From a virus, in the IMG/VR virus record IMGVR_UViG_3300005529_000059, positions 1 to 44,438 of that record: 44,438 nucleotides of DNA; one strand, 5' to 3'. Numbering within the stretch: the first letter of the stretch is position 1; the number at the start of each line of letters is the position of its first letter. The position numbers and the translations under genes are program-made. The notes beneath the pieces were generated by a model. That model saw only the letters and a program-made list of their open reading frames with translations, was not told the origin of the DNA and did not search any database. Shown one piece after another: positions 21,176 to 28,487 of the stretch.

Positions 21176-21251
21176 TCGGGCAAGAGTTTCGCCCTAAAAA
21201 GCGAAACGGGCCGCTGACACGGCCCGATCTTGAACGAAAGGAGAACTTCGC
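21176..21251 (+). promoter_or_regulatory. Structured 5' leader with alternative hairpins
   Basis: Two overlapping stems compete: GGGC/GCCC around AAGAGTTTC, and GTTTCGC/GCGAAAC around CCTAAAAA. A separate GC-rich hairpin CGGGCCG-CTGACA-CGGCCCG follows, then AAAGGAG and the ATG at 21252. Mutually exclusive stems upstream of a ribosome binding site are typical of an attenuator or riboregulator. No ligand is suggested by sequence. Confidence 0.5.
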
Positions 21252-21350
21252 ATGAAACAAACGCGAAGGGGTTGGATCGTCATCCTCCTATCATTGTCAG
21301 ACGGTTCAACCATGGTGATTGTGGTTTTGCCTCCCGAAAGGGTGAACTAA
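21252..21350 (+). CDS. Possible 32-residue leader peptide
   Basis: It begins MKQTRRGWIVILLSLSDGST and ends VIVVLPPERVN. It has an AGGAG ribosome binding site at good spacing and lies between a structured leader and a strong terminator. It may be a regulatory leader peptide or a real tiny protein. No family is recognised. Confidence 0.45.
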   Translation: MKQTRRGWIVILLSLSDGSTMVIVVLPPERVN

Positions 21351-21406
21351 GCCTCAAATCACCGAACCTGATTCAAGCTTAAACCTTGCTTCAGGCGCTA
21401 CAAACC

Positions 21407-21447
21407 GGCCTGACCGCAGCAGCCACTGCCGTCGGGCCTTTCTTTTT
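21407..21447 (+). terminator. Rho-independent terminator
   Basis: GGCC-t-GAC-c-GCAG pairs with CTGC-c-GTC-g-GGCC (11 pairs, two mismatches) around CAGCCA, followed by TTTCTTTTT. It ends the short transcript carrying the 20938 and 21252 genes. Confidence 0.8.
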
Positions 21448-22174
21448 GTCGCTTAGCTTAAATTCCGATAAATTCCGAGAGGACAACAGAAAGCGACATT
21501 CCGCCGTTCCCCCGCAGAACAACAAAGTGCCAACAAATATGACCAAACTAAAAGTCTTGTCATACTTGTCAATGACAGTGTTGCACCAGTGCAGGGAGGC
21601 GTGCAAGCACTTTTGTACACTTTAGTGTACTGCCATCCACAGCCAGCGTGGGTTTGGAATTTTCCATATTTCCCAGCACAGGAATTACACTAGCACACTA
21701 GGTGCCCCATTGCCTAGTGCTTTAGGAATGCTGATTTCTTTCTGGCTCTTTGCGTCGGCTCTGGATTCATTAGGGTAGCCGCGTGAAATCCAAGTTGAGG
21801 AGATGTGAGAACAAATTGCTTGACGCGAGAAACCACTTGGTATTACAAAGACCTTGACAGTTGCAGCGGGTTCGTGGTTTCCAGTTAACGCGGGCTCGCT
21901 GCAATTGGCCATAGCTGGATCTCGTGACGATGAACAGTAAGCACGATGGTTGGACGATACACGGAGTGAGCGACGGCAACTGTCGCCCATGGCAGCGTAA
22001 GCCTGTAAGCCTCAGGCCGGAAACCCGAATACCAGTTATCCGACAAACTGCCTGAGCACGTCCATCAACCCGATTCTCCCTGCGCTTCCCAACGCACTGA
22101 GGCGGTCCTGAAAATGAAAAATCTCGCTCTCGCGGGAAAAGTTGCAACGTACCTTCCAGTGAGGCGCAAGCCGA
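21448..22174. other. Gene-poor region of about 0.7 kb
   Basis: No convincing gene is seen. Frames here (for example 41 residues at 21930-22055) lack good composition or start signals. Structure is present: a tandem AAATTCCGA pair near 21461-21481; the operator-like GTACAC-TTTA-GTGTAC at 21615; a hairpin CACTAGG-TGCCCCATTG-CCTAGTG near 21699-21720; GAAACCAC and GTGGTTTC about 37 bases apart near 21830-21882; and GCAGCG/CGCTGC near 21863-21902. It lies just before the putative small terminase gene, so a packaging (cos/pac) site, an origin or a control region are all possible. Confidence 0.5.
21615..21630. promoter_or_regulatory. Operator-like palindrome O3
   Basis: GTACAC-TTTA-GTGTAC. The arms equal those of O1 and O2 but the spacer is four bases, not three. 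It may be a third site for the phage repressor, controlling transcription into the terminase/accessory region. Confidence 0.5.
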
Positions 22175-22696
22175 ATGGCTGAAGCCGCCCAACCCTTTCC
22201 TCCTGATGTTGCAATTCAAGCGCAACCTGAGCCCTATCGCTTAACCGAAAAGGAAAAAACAGCGATCATCGCGGAACGCCTTTCCGGTGTGCCAGTTGCC
22301 GCTATTGCTGCCAAATACGGCTGTGAACGTACGACCGTTTGGAGAATATGCAACCAAGCGCAGCAGACCCAAAAAGCCGTCACACGCGACTGGCGTGAGA
22401 ATCAAGTCAAGCTGGCTGTAAGTGCGGTAAATGCAGGGCTTAAATGCCCTGACGATCCGTACAAACGTGGTAATTTGGGCGCGACAGTGCTCAAGGGCTT
22501 GGGTGTGTACGCTCAGGACAACAGCGTCAACGTGAATGTGGCGAACTGGCTGGGCTCACGGCCTCCAGGCTGTGATGAGATCGAGGCACTCACCGTCGAG
22601 TCCAGCACCCCAATGGGTAGTGAGAGCGAGAGTTTACATAACACCTCAACTGAGACGGATGGTCTACAGGTTGTGGTTGAGCCACCGCGTGAGTAA
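22175..22696 (+). CDS. HTH protein, putative terminase small subunit
   Basis: This is 173 residues. The N-terminal third has a homeodomain/resolvase-type HTH: LTEKEKTAIIAERLSGVPVA, then AIAAKYGCERTTVWRICNQA. A helical middle and an acidic Ser/Thr-rich tail follow. Small terminase subunits have this layout: they bind packaging sites through an HTH, oligomerise and contact the large subunit. It opens the rightward late region. The large subunit is about 10 kb downstream, which is unusual, so a transcription regulator is the alternative. Confidence 0.5.
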   Translation: MAEAAQPFPPDVAIQAQPEPYRLTEKEKTAIIAERLSGVPVAAIAAKYGCERTTVWRICNQAQQTQKAVTRDWRENQVKLAVSAVNAGLKCPDDPYKRGNLGATVLKGLGVYAQDNSVNVNVANWLGSRPPGCDEIEALTVESSTPMGSESESLHNTSTETDGLQVVVEPPRE

Positions 22697-22997
22697 CGCT
22701 GACAATTCGCCGGGAGTCCCTGCCGATGGCCCCCTGGGAAACCCTCAAGGGGGTGGTGACCGGTCCCGTTCCTTCCCCGACGCACATAAAGTAATTTCAA
22801 AACGGACTTGTCAGGTTTTCGAGATCCATCCCGATGACACGCATTTGTGCAATATCGCGGACCCGTGTGGGATTGTAGGCGGGGCAAGGCGCATTGTCTG
22901 TGAGGGTGAGCCCGTGGCGACAGGAAAAGTGGGTGAACGGCTTTGCCGGAAGCACGCTGAAGAATATCCAGAACCGCAGGCCTTGAGGTTGCTGTGA
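22689..22997 (+). CDS. Small Cys-containing hypothetical protein
   Basis: This is 102 residues from a GTG overlapping the previous stop. The first 35 residues are Gly/Pro/Asp-rich. The second half has CQVFEIHPDDTHLCNIADPC and CEGEP...CRKHAEEY, a spacing that may bind zinc (C and H ligands). The ribosome binding site is weak, so the start is uncertain. No family is recognised. Confidence 0.55.
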   Translation: MSNADNSPGVPADGPLGNPQGGGDRSRSFPDAHKVISKRTCQVFEIHPDDTHLCNIADPCGIVGGARRIVCEGEPVATGKVGERLCRKHAEEYPEPQALRLL

Positions 22998-23004
22998 GCG
23001 CACG

Positions 23005-23208
23005 ATGCCGTTCCTGAGGTGCGCGGACATTGAGGTGTTGTTGGCGATCAGTGACTCGGAAGTGATCGTGACGACGAAGACGCGGGTGGGGAAGAAGATT
23101 CAGATTTACAACGTGGAAGCGCCGGAGACGGGAGTGGGGGAGTGGTTGGAGGTGCAGACGTGGATCAATCTGTTGAGACGGGACGATGGGGGAGTGGGAG
23201 CGCGATGA
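23005..23208 (+). CDS. Hypothetical protein
   Basis: This is 67 residues. The sequence alternates hydrophobic and charged residues, suggesting a small beta fold (VLLAISDSEVIVTTKTRVGK). It overlaps the next gene by four bases (ATGA) and leads into the radical SAM cluster. Function unknown. Confidence 0.55.
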   Translation: MPFLRCADIEVLLAISDSEVIVTTKTRVGKKIQIYNVEAPETGVGEWLEVQTWINLLRRDDGGVGAR

Positions 23209-23375
23209 GCCCAGAGGAGATCGGATGGGAGCGGCCGTCTCGGGAGTTGGTCGAAGCCGCGAAGGCGGTCGTCGAGTTATACGACGGCGGTCAGATTGAA
23301 GCGCGGACAGGGATGATGGCGACGGTGTGGCGGGCCTTTCGGCGGTTGAGTGCGGCACTGAAGGCGGAATCGTGA
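23205..23375 (+). CDS. Hypothetical helical protein
   Basis: This is 56 residues from the ATG at 23205 with GGGAG upstream. Mostly helical (ELVEAAKAVVELYDGGQIEA). Its stop overlaps the GTG start of the radical SAM gene (GTGA), so the two are translationally coupled. Confidence 0.55.
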   Translation: MSPEEIGWERPSRELVEAAKAVVELYDGGQIEARTGMMATVWRAFRRLSAALKAES

Positions 23376-24283
23376 AGCTGTGGGATGAGTACCGGGTCTG
23401 GAAACGCGAACGGTTTCCTCGCGGGCTGCATGTGATGGGAACCACGGTGTGCAATGCGAAGTGCGCGTTCTGCCTGTATCCGTTGAAGGAACGGTCGGCT
23501 CAGGTACTGCCGATGGAGACGTTTCGGCGCGTGGTGGACGAGTTTGCGGCGTACAAGATTCCGTTTGAGATTGGATTGACGCCGGCCTTCGCCGATCCTT
23601 TGATGGACCCGTTTCTGTTGGACCGGTTGGCGTACCTGAAGATGGTGCCGCAGGTCCGGTATATCCACTTCAACACGAACTTGATTGCGGCGGAGAGGGT
23701 GGGGTTTGAACGGATTTTAAGATCAGGCGTCCACCGGATTCACGTCTCAATTGGGGGGCTGTGCCGGGAGTCGTATAAGCGATTATTCGGCGTGGATGCC
23801 TTTGACCGAGTCTTTGGAACCTTAACGGATATTCTGCGTCTGAACCGCGACCTCGGTTTCCCGGTGAAGTTCGATGCGATTGTCCGGGCGGACGAGCCAT
23901 TCGACGTCGTTTGTCAGAAACCGACATACCGACTGCTGAAGGATAGCCAACTTCAATGTAAGTTCGACCTTTCCGTTGAAAACGAGTACGACGATTGGGG
24001 CGGTCAGGTGGATCTGGCGAAGGCGAATCTGAAACAGGTGACACCGGTGCCGGTCGCAACTCGCCCGTGTTTCAATATTTACCACGCCTTGAGTCTGGAG
24101 ACGGACGGCTCCTTCTCCCTCTGTGCCTGCAAAGATGTCCGTCAAACCTCGTTGAACATCCGGGGAACTCTGAAAGACGCGCTGGATCATCGACGAGAGA
24201 CGATTGCGCGGTGGAAGGCTGGGGATATCCCGTTGATTTGCCAGCAGTGCCATGTCTATCAGGACCCCCTGTTACGAATATGA
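23372..24283 (+). CDS. Radical SAM enzyme
   Basis: This is 303 residues from a GTG that overlaps the previous stop. The iron-sulfur motif CxxxCxxC is intact at residues 27-34 (CNAKCAFC). The following TIM-barrel-like region is consistent with the family (FEIGLTPAFADPL, IHFNTNLIA, RIHVSIGG). A C-terminal Cys group (FSLCACKD, ICQQCHVY) resembles a SPASM/auxiliary cluster domain, common in enzymes that modify peptides or carbohydrates. The substrate is unknown. It is coupled to the membrane glycosyltransferase-like gene by ATGA, so the two products probably act in one pathway. Confidence 0.85.
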   Translation: MKLWDEYRVWKRERFPRGLHVMGTTVCNAKCAFCLYPLKERSAQVLPMETFRRVVDEFAAYKIPFEIGLTPAFADPLMDPFLLDRLAYLKMVPQVRYIHFNTNLIAAERVGFERILRSGVHRIHVSIGGLCRESYKRLFGVDAFDRVFGTLTDILRLNRDLGFPVKFDAIVRADEPFDVVCQKPTYRLLKDSQLQCKFDLSVENEYDDWGGQVDLAKANLKQVTPVPVATRPCFNIYHALSLETDGSFSLCACKDVRQTSLNIRGTLKDALDHRRETIARWKAGDIPLICQQCHVYQDPLLRI

Positions 24284-25932
24284 CCTTACCGATTCCGCTC
24301 GAATGGCTTCTATTTCCCGTCATGGCCCTCGCTCTCTACTGGCCCTGTCTCAATGGGGAACTGATTTACGATGACATGGACGTGGAGGCGGACTGGAAAA
24401 ATAAGCAGGGCTGGCGGGTGTGGAAAGAATCGCGCCCTCTGACCATTTTGTTATATCGCTTGACCCATAAGTGGCCTGGAACCTTACGCGGGCACCACGT
24501 GACGAACGTGCTTGTTCATTCCCTGAACGCCGTTCTCGTCGGTAAGATTGCGTCTCAGATTGGAGTCAACCCATGGATCGCAAGTCTTCTTTTTCTGGCG
24601 CACCCGTTTGCCGTGAATGCGGTAGCATACATTTCGGGCCTTGCATCCCTCCTGAGTGCATCGGCGGGGTTATTCGCTATATCCCTATCGTTGAGCGGGC
24701 ATTGGAGCATTGCACTTGCGGCAATTGCTGTCGCTGCGATGGCGAAGCCGGACGGTATCGCATTGTCCCTAACCCTACTGGCTATATCCCTCCAGACTGG
24801 CCCGCCACGCTTTGCTGAAATCCTTTCGGCCTTAATCCTCATCGGCGGTGTCGCGGGGTTCCTCTACTTCCGCAAACACTACCAGCCGGAGATCCAGGCG
24901 CGAGCCCACATCAAGGACGGATTACCCGGACCTCTTCCACAACCCGAACACGCCATGACGGTACTGACCCACACCTTGAGATTACTTCCAGCGTGGGCAT
25001 TGGGTTTGTGTATCGCGAATAAACACGGCGGCGGGATTGAAACCCGTCTTGAAGATGAAGTACTCGCGGTCCTGTCGGCCGTGGGACTCGGTGCGCTGAC
25101 GGTCATCTTTCCAGTCCCAATGAGTTTGATTCTGTTCGGCCCGTGGTTGGTCTATATTGTGTTCCGAATTCATGAACCGTTAGCGGAGTACCGTAACTAT
25201 GCAATGGTCGCAGGGTTCGCTCTGTTACTTTCTCAATCATACTGGGGACTTGTGGCTATCGGATGGTTTGCTTATCAAACGTATCGCCACGCATACATCT
25301 ACCGAACCGCATCGGCTTTTTGGACAAGTGCCTGCACTGTCGGCCTCGGGGACAAATCCAACGCCTATTATCAACTCGCGGGTGTTTACCAGATCCGTTC
25401 GTGGAAAGCGAAAGACGAAGCGGAAATGAAGATGTGGCTGGAGAAAGCCGCCAATGCCAACCGCTTTGCGATCGGGTTAAATCCGGCACTGGCCCCGGCC
25501 CGCTGTAACCTCGCCCGCGTGTTAACCGCATTCAATGAGAATGAAGCCTTATTTGAATTTGAGAAAAGCGTGATCCAGTGTCCGCACTATGAACCCTTAT
25601 GGGAAGAACTCGCGCACCTCTATCAGTCCCGTGGAGCACTGGAGAAAGCCGACCACGCCATCACGAAGGCGTTGGATCTTGCGCCATCATCCGCCTCGAT
25701 CCTGAACCGTGCAGGCATCATTCGTTATTTACGGAGACGTTTAGGCGAAGCGCGGCAGTGTTTCCGTCAAGCGGTAGAACTGGACCCGAATCCCTACTAC
25801 CGGGTGAATCTCGCAATTACCCAACGGACCATGGGAGATACCGTCAAAGCTGAAGATTTAGCCGGATTGCCGAAGAATCTCCCGGTGACGAATGATTTGA
25901 TCCCACCACAGATGCAGGAGGTTCATGCCTGA
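24280..25932 (+). CDS. TMTC-like membrane glycosyltransferase (GT-C) with TPR repeats
   Basis: This is 550 residues from the ATG overlapping the radical SAM stop. The first 370 residues contain about eight to ten hydrophobic helices. Hallmarks of TMTC/GT-C proteins are present: the DD catalytic motif in the first external loop (GELIYDDMD, residues 27-34), RPLTILLYRL, HHVTNVLVHSLNAVL and AHPFAVNAVAYISG. The C-terminal 170 residues hold about four TPR motifs (ALFEFEKSVIQCPHYEPLW, then LYQSRGALEKADHAITKALD and RRLGEARQCFRQAVELDPNP). Such proteins transfer sugars from lipid carriers outside the cytoplasm. The sugar and acceptor are unknown. Confidence 0.75.
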   Translation: MTLPIPLEWLLFPVMALALYWPCLNGELIYDDMDVEADWKNKQGWRVWKESRPLTILLYRLTHKWPGTLRGHHVTNVLVHSLNAVLVGKIASQIGVNPWIASLLFLAHPFAVNAVAYISGLASLLSASAGLFAISLSLSGHWSIALAAIAVAAMAKPDGIALSLTLLAISLQTGPPRFAEILSALILIGGVAGFLYFRKHYQPEIQARAHIKDGLPGPLPQPEHAMTVLTHTLRLLPAWALGLCIANKHGGGIETRLEDEVLAVLSAVGLGALTVIFPVPMSLILFGPWLVYIVFRIHEPLAEYRNYAMVAGFALLLSQSYWGLVAIGWFAYQTYRHAYIYRTASAFWTSACTVGLGDKSNAYYQLAGVYQIRSWKAKDEAEMKMWLEKAANANRFAIGLNPALAPARCNLARVLTAFNENEALFEFEKSVIQCPHYEPLWEELAHLYQSRGALEKADHAITKALDLAPSSASILNRAGIIRYLRRRLGEARQCFRQAVELDPNPYYRVNLAITQRTMGDTVKAEDLAGLPKNLPVTNDLIPPQMQEVHA

Positions 25933-26537
25933 TGTGGATTGTGCGCCATGCTCCGACTCAAGCCAACGATCCCGGCTCCGCTAAAGTGCGCGGCTGGCTG
26001 GATTCGCCCGTTGACGAATCCGGGTATAAACTCGCCGACGAACGCGCTCAGCACTTCATGGACATTCCCCTGCAGAGAATTCAGTACTCGCCCGTTGAAC
26101 GATCTCGTGTGATGGCGGAAGCGATTCAGATGTACTCCGGCGTTCAGACGATGGAGCCCGACTACCGGCTGATGTCGTGGAACATGGGCGACTTTCAAGG
26201 ACAGGACCTCGATGACGTGGCCGACTCGATTGACGCCTACATGAGAGAGACCCCACGGATCGCGATTCCGGGCGGGGAATCGTATGTGCAGTTTCTCTCG
26301 CGATTGCTTCCCTACATTCGGGAATCCGCCGATCAAGACGAACTCGTGTGTGTGACGCACTTCCGGGATATTGTCGCGGTCGCGGCATGGGACGCGGCGG
26401 GACGCGATGGGATTACTCAAGATCCAGACGTGCTCTCGGATATCGGACCTTATGATGACTGGCAGATTGTTCTCGTGACGCCGGACAGTTTTATTCCGAT
26501 GGTCAAAGACGCGGTGACGTCGCAGGGAGGATCGTAG
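25932..26537 (+). CDS. Histidine phosphatase (phosphoglycerate-mutase-like)
   Basis: This is 201 residues with an AGGAGG ribosome binding site and a one-base stop/start overlap (TGATG). The catalytic RHAPT motif is near the N-terminus (residues 5-9). The second Arg is in YSPVERSR, a Glu in PGGESYVQF, and the second His in VCVTHFRDI, so all four catalytic positions appear present. It removes phosphate from a small molecule or protein. In this cluster it may process sugar phosphates or a phosphorylated intermediate; that is inference from context. Confidence 0.8.
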   Translation: MWIVRHAPTQANDPGSAKVRGWLDSPVDESGYKLADERAQHFMDIPLQRIQYSPVERSRVMAEAIQMYSGVQTMEPDYRLMSWNMGDFQGQDLDDVADSIDAYMRETPRIAIPGGESYVQFLSRLLPYIRESADQDELVCVTHFRDIVAVAAWDAAGRDGITQDPDVLSDIGPYDDWQIVLVTPDSFIPMVKDAVTSQGGS

Positions 26538-26798
26538 GTGGACCCCATTGCGATTATCGTTCAATGGGCAGAACGGCAGTTCAAGAAGTGGACACGTTAC
26601 GATATTGCTTCATGGTGTTCCCGGAATTTCCCGTCAGAAAAGGCGATTTTCCATAAGCTGAGAATCGAAAGGCGACTTGGCATTCACAGCCTACAATATC
26701 GCTCCAAGATGTCATTATCTCCAGCCAAGGACGTGCCGCCACCGCCTTTCTGCTTTCGATTGATCCACGGCTTTAAGAGGCACAGGTCTCCAAAATGA
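26538..26798 (+). CDS. Hypothetical protein
   Basis: This is 86 residues from a GTG directly after the phosphatase stop, with GGGAGG as ribosome binding site. The first 50 residues (IVQWAERQFKKWTRYDIASW, then CSRNFPSEKAIFHKLR) could form a small helical DNA-binding domain. The Pro-rich end is probably disordered. It overlaps the next gene by four bases. Confidence 0.5.
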   Translation: MDPIAIIVQWAERQFKKWTRYDIASWCSRNFPSEKAIFHKLRIERRLGIHSLQYRSKMSLSPAKDVPPPPFCFRLIHGFKRHRSPK

Positions 26799-27010
26799 TG
26801 ACGATTGAAATTCTCTCCTCCAGCCTTCGCACGCGAATCTCCGTGGAGCAAATTCAGTTCGTCCGTGTCTGCCCGCACTGTGACATGGAATTCCTGACCA
26901 TCGACCCCGATCAAATTTATCCGTCACCGAGTCATCGCGTGAGAGCCTTTCAGATCCGCCGTATCCTTTCCGAGTCCCGCCTTAACGCCCCCGTTAAATC
27001 CCTCCATTGA
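26795..27010 (+). CDS. Hypothetical protein with a CxxC motif
   Basis: This is 71 residues. CPHCDMEF near residue 30 is a half zinc-knuckle. The last codons lie within the conserved late-promoter palindrome at 26981-26998, so the gene end overlaps a control element. Function unknown. Confidence 0.5.
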   Translation: MMTIEILSSSLRTRISVEQIQFVRVCPHCDMEFLTIDPDQIYPSPSHRVRAFQIRRILSESRLNAPVKSLH

Positions 27011-27036
27011 GACTCTTGTCCGTTTCACCCTATAAC
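26981..27036 (+). promoter_or_regulatory. Candidate late promoter PL1 with upstream palindrome
   Basis: CTTAACGCCCCCGTTAAA (26981-26998) contains the inverted repeat TTAACG-CCCC-CGTTAA. TATAAC (27031-27036) follows after exactly 32 bases. A partial -35 (TTGAGA, 27007-27012) has an 18-base spacer. The same 18 bases, same distance and same TATAAC occur before the capsid gene at 36841-36896. The palindrome is centred about 53 bases before the predicted start, where an activator would sit. Confidence 0.65.
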
Positions 27037-27070
27037 GCAATCTGACATAGGTTACCTCCTTCTCCCTTTC

Positions 27071-27099
27071 AGGGCGGATCAGCTCCCGCCCTTTACTTT
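27071..27099 (+). terminator. Terminator- or attenuator-like hairpin
   Basis: AGGGCGG-ATCAGCTCC-CGCCCT-type stem (seven pairs) is followed by TTTACTTT. It lies downstream of the predicted PL1 start and just before the ribosome binding site of the next gene. It may stop readthrough from the accessory genes or attenuate PL1 transcription. Confidence 0.6.
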
Positions 27100-27111
27100 G
27101 GAGTAATTGCG

Positions 27112-27342
27112 ATGCCTGCAAAGTCTCAAGCCCAACAAATCGCAATGGCGATTGCGGAGCATGATCCATCCAAACTCTATAAGCGCAATCAGGGAATGCT
27201 TCAGATGTCGCATGAGCAATTGCATGATTTTGCCGCGACCAAACGCGCTGGATTGCCAACCACCAAGACCGGCATCGCGGCCGGAGTCACGAGACGAAAA
27301 GCCGCAGCCGCGAAGGCACCGAAAGCCCCGAAAGGCTACTGA
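27112..27342 (+). CDS. Small basic protein at the head of the late block
   Basis: This is 76 residues with a GGAG ribosome binding site. It starts MPAKSQAQQIAMAIAEHDPS, a pattern shared by small phage and bacterial basic proteins of unknown role (DUF3008-like). The C-terminus is an Ala/Lys/Pro-rich tail (RRKAAAAKAPKAPKG) that could bind DNA. It overlaps the next gene (TGATG). Confidence 0.6.
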   Translation: MPAKSQAQQIAMAIAEHDPSKLYKRNQGMLQMSHEQLHDFAATKRAGLPTTKTGIAAGVTRRKAAAAKAPKAPKGY

Positions 27343-27797
27343 TGCTCTCCACAAAAACCGTTCTCTTATCGTCCTCGGTCAGTCGCACGACCTCTTCCAC
27401 TGAAACCAACTATGCGATCCTCCCGGCTCCCGCGCAGGGCGCGGACATCCTTTTGAATGTCACCTCGCTGACGGGAACAGGGGCCACGGTGATTGTTGTC
27501 ATTCAGAAGGGATGGCGCGATCTCGCCAATACCGACTCCACCGTAGGAATCGAAACGACAGGGAATATCAATTGGGTGGACCAATGGGCATTCACGAGCG
27601 TGAACACATCCACTGGGTCCCGGCAGCTTTCCTTGGGAACGACCGGTAATTCCGAAACGGCATGGAAACAGGACGCGATTGCCTCGAATACCCAGAATGC
27701 CGGACCTCTCGGGGATATGTTCCGGGTTGCGTGGATCATCTCGGGAGCCTTTTCGCCGACAGCGAGTTTCAGCGTAGTCGGGAAGTTCTATTACTAG
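27342..27797 (+). CDS. Beta-rich virion protein, similar in plan to the 38649 gene
   Basis: This is 151 residues, Thr/Ser/Ala-rich with alternating strands. A block ILLNVTSLTGTGATVIVVIQ, then GWRDLANTDST and FSVVGKFYY at the end, parallels the 38649 protein (IILDVTALATTGFNWGAVTL, then WYAAYRF and FAVWGIF). Both look like one beta-sandwich domain used on the capsid or tail. Function inferred from position and fold. Confidence 0.65.
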   Translation: MLSTKTVLLSSSVSRTTSSTETNYAILPAPAQGADILLNVTSLTGTGATVIVVIQKGWRDLANTDSTVGIETTGNINWVDQWAFTSVNTSTGSRQLSLGTTGNSETAWKQDAIASNTQNAGPLGDMFRVAWIISGAFSPTASFSVVGKFYY

Positions 27798-28154
27798 ATG
27801 AGCGACAAGTATTACCAGCTTCCGAACTATTCCCTCTCGGATGTGTGGAAAGCGTCTTCATCCACGAGTGACACCTCAGATCATCAGCTCCAGGCCGCTC
27901 CCGGAGCGGGCCGTGTGCTCTGGATTACCAAACTCACGGTGACGAATCGGTCGGCCGTCAACACGATGATGACGTTTAAAAACGGCGCGGGCGGGTCAAC
28001 GGTCTGGCAAACCCCCATGCCGGCCAACGGGGGCGCGGTGGAACCGTTTCCCACGCCCATTGATGTGGCGGCGAATACGGCGCTCTATTTCGCCGCTTCG
28101 GACAATGCTGCGACTTTGTACGTATCGGCGGCGGGATTCACCACGAGCGTTTAG
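27798..28154 (+). CDS. Beta-rich virion protein
   Basis: This is 118 residues, starting directly after the previous stop. The pattern VLWITKLTVTNRSAVNTMMT, then LYFAASDNAATLYVSAAGFT resembles small jelly-roll virion decoration proteins. No specific family is recognised. Confidence 0.65.
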   Translation: MSDKYYQLPNYSLSDVWKASSSTSDTSDHQLQAAPGAGRVLWITKLTVTNRSAVNTMMTFKNGAGGSTVWQTPMPANGGAVEPFPTPIDVAANTALYFAASDNAATLYVSAAGFTTSV

Positions 28155-28162
28155 GAGGCTTT

Positions 28163-28486
28163 ATGGCATTTACTGCGAAATATTCGGATCTCGCCACTTT
28201 GGTTCAATCGAGCGTGTTTCAATCCCGCGTAACAGGAGCGGTCGCGAACTATGCGAAGTACCTGTTGGGTAACGCTGGTTCAACCCTGGATCAGATCAAT
28301 TGGGCGAAGCAGGCCGTCTACAATCCTGGCGCGTCCGCTTCCCAGCTCTATTGGCAGGCTGCTCTCGACCCGGCGTTCTCCAGCGAGTCTGCGTCTCCGA
28401 TTGATCCCAGCGCGGCTAATGTTTCGGATGCTGCGCTCGATACCGTCGTACAGACAGCGATCAACAACTCTCTTCTGAAGTTCTGA
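28163..28486 (+). CDS. Small virion-region protein, paralogue of the 1020 gene
   Basis: This is 107 residues with GGAGG upstream. It shares its layout with the protein at 1020-1337: N-terminal FQSRVTGAVANYAKYLLG, a WAKQAVYNPG segment, and a C-terminal DAALDTVVQTAINN helix. No known family is recognised. Two copies far apart suggest a structural role at two virion positions. Confidence 0.7.
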   Translation: MAFTAKYSDLATLVQSSVFQSRVTGAVANYAKYLLGNAGSTLDQINWAKQAVYNPGASASQLYWQAALDPAFSSESASPIDPSAANVSDAALDTVVQTAINNSLLKF

Positions 28487-28487
28487 C

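Noticed and set aside
21386-21625. 79-residue plus frame
   Set aside because: It begins inside the DNA leading into a strong terminator, has no ribosome binding site and odd composition.
21770-22225. Minus-strand 151-residue frame in the gene-poor block
   Set aside because: Cys/Arg/Ser-rich shadow-like sequence overlapping the real start at 22175.
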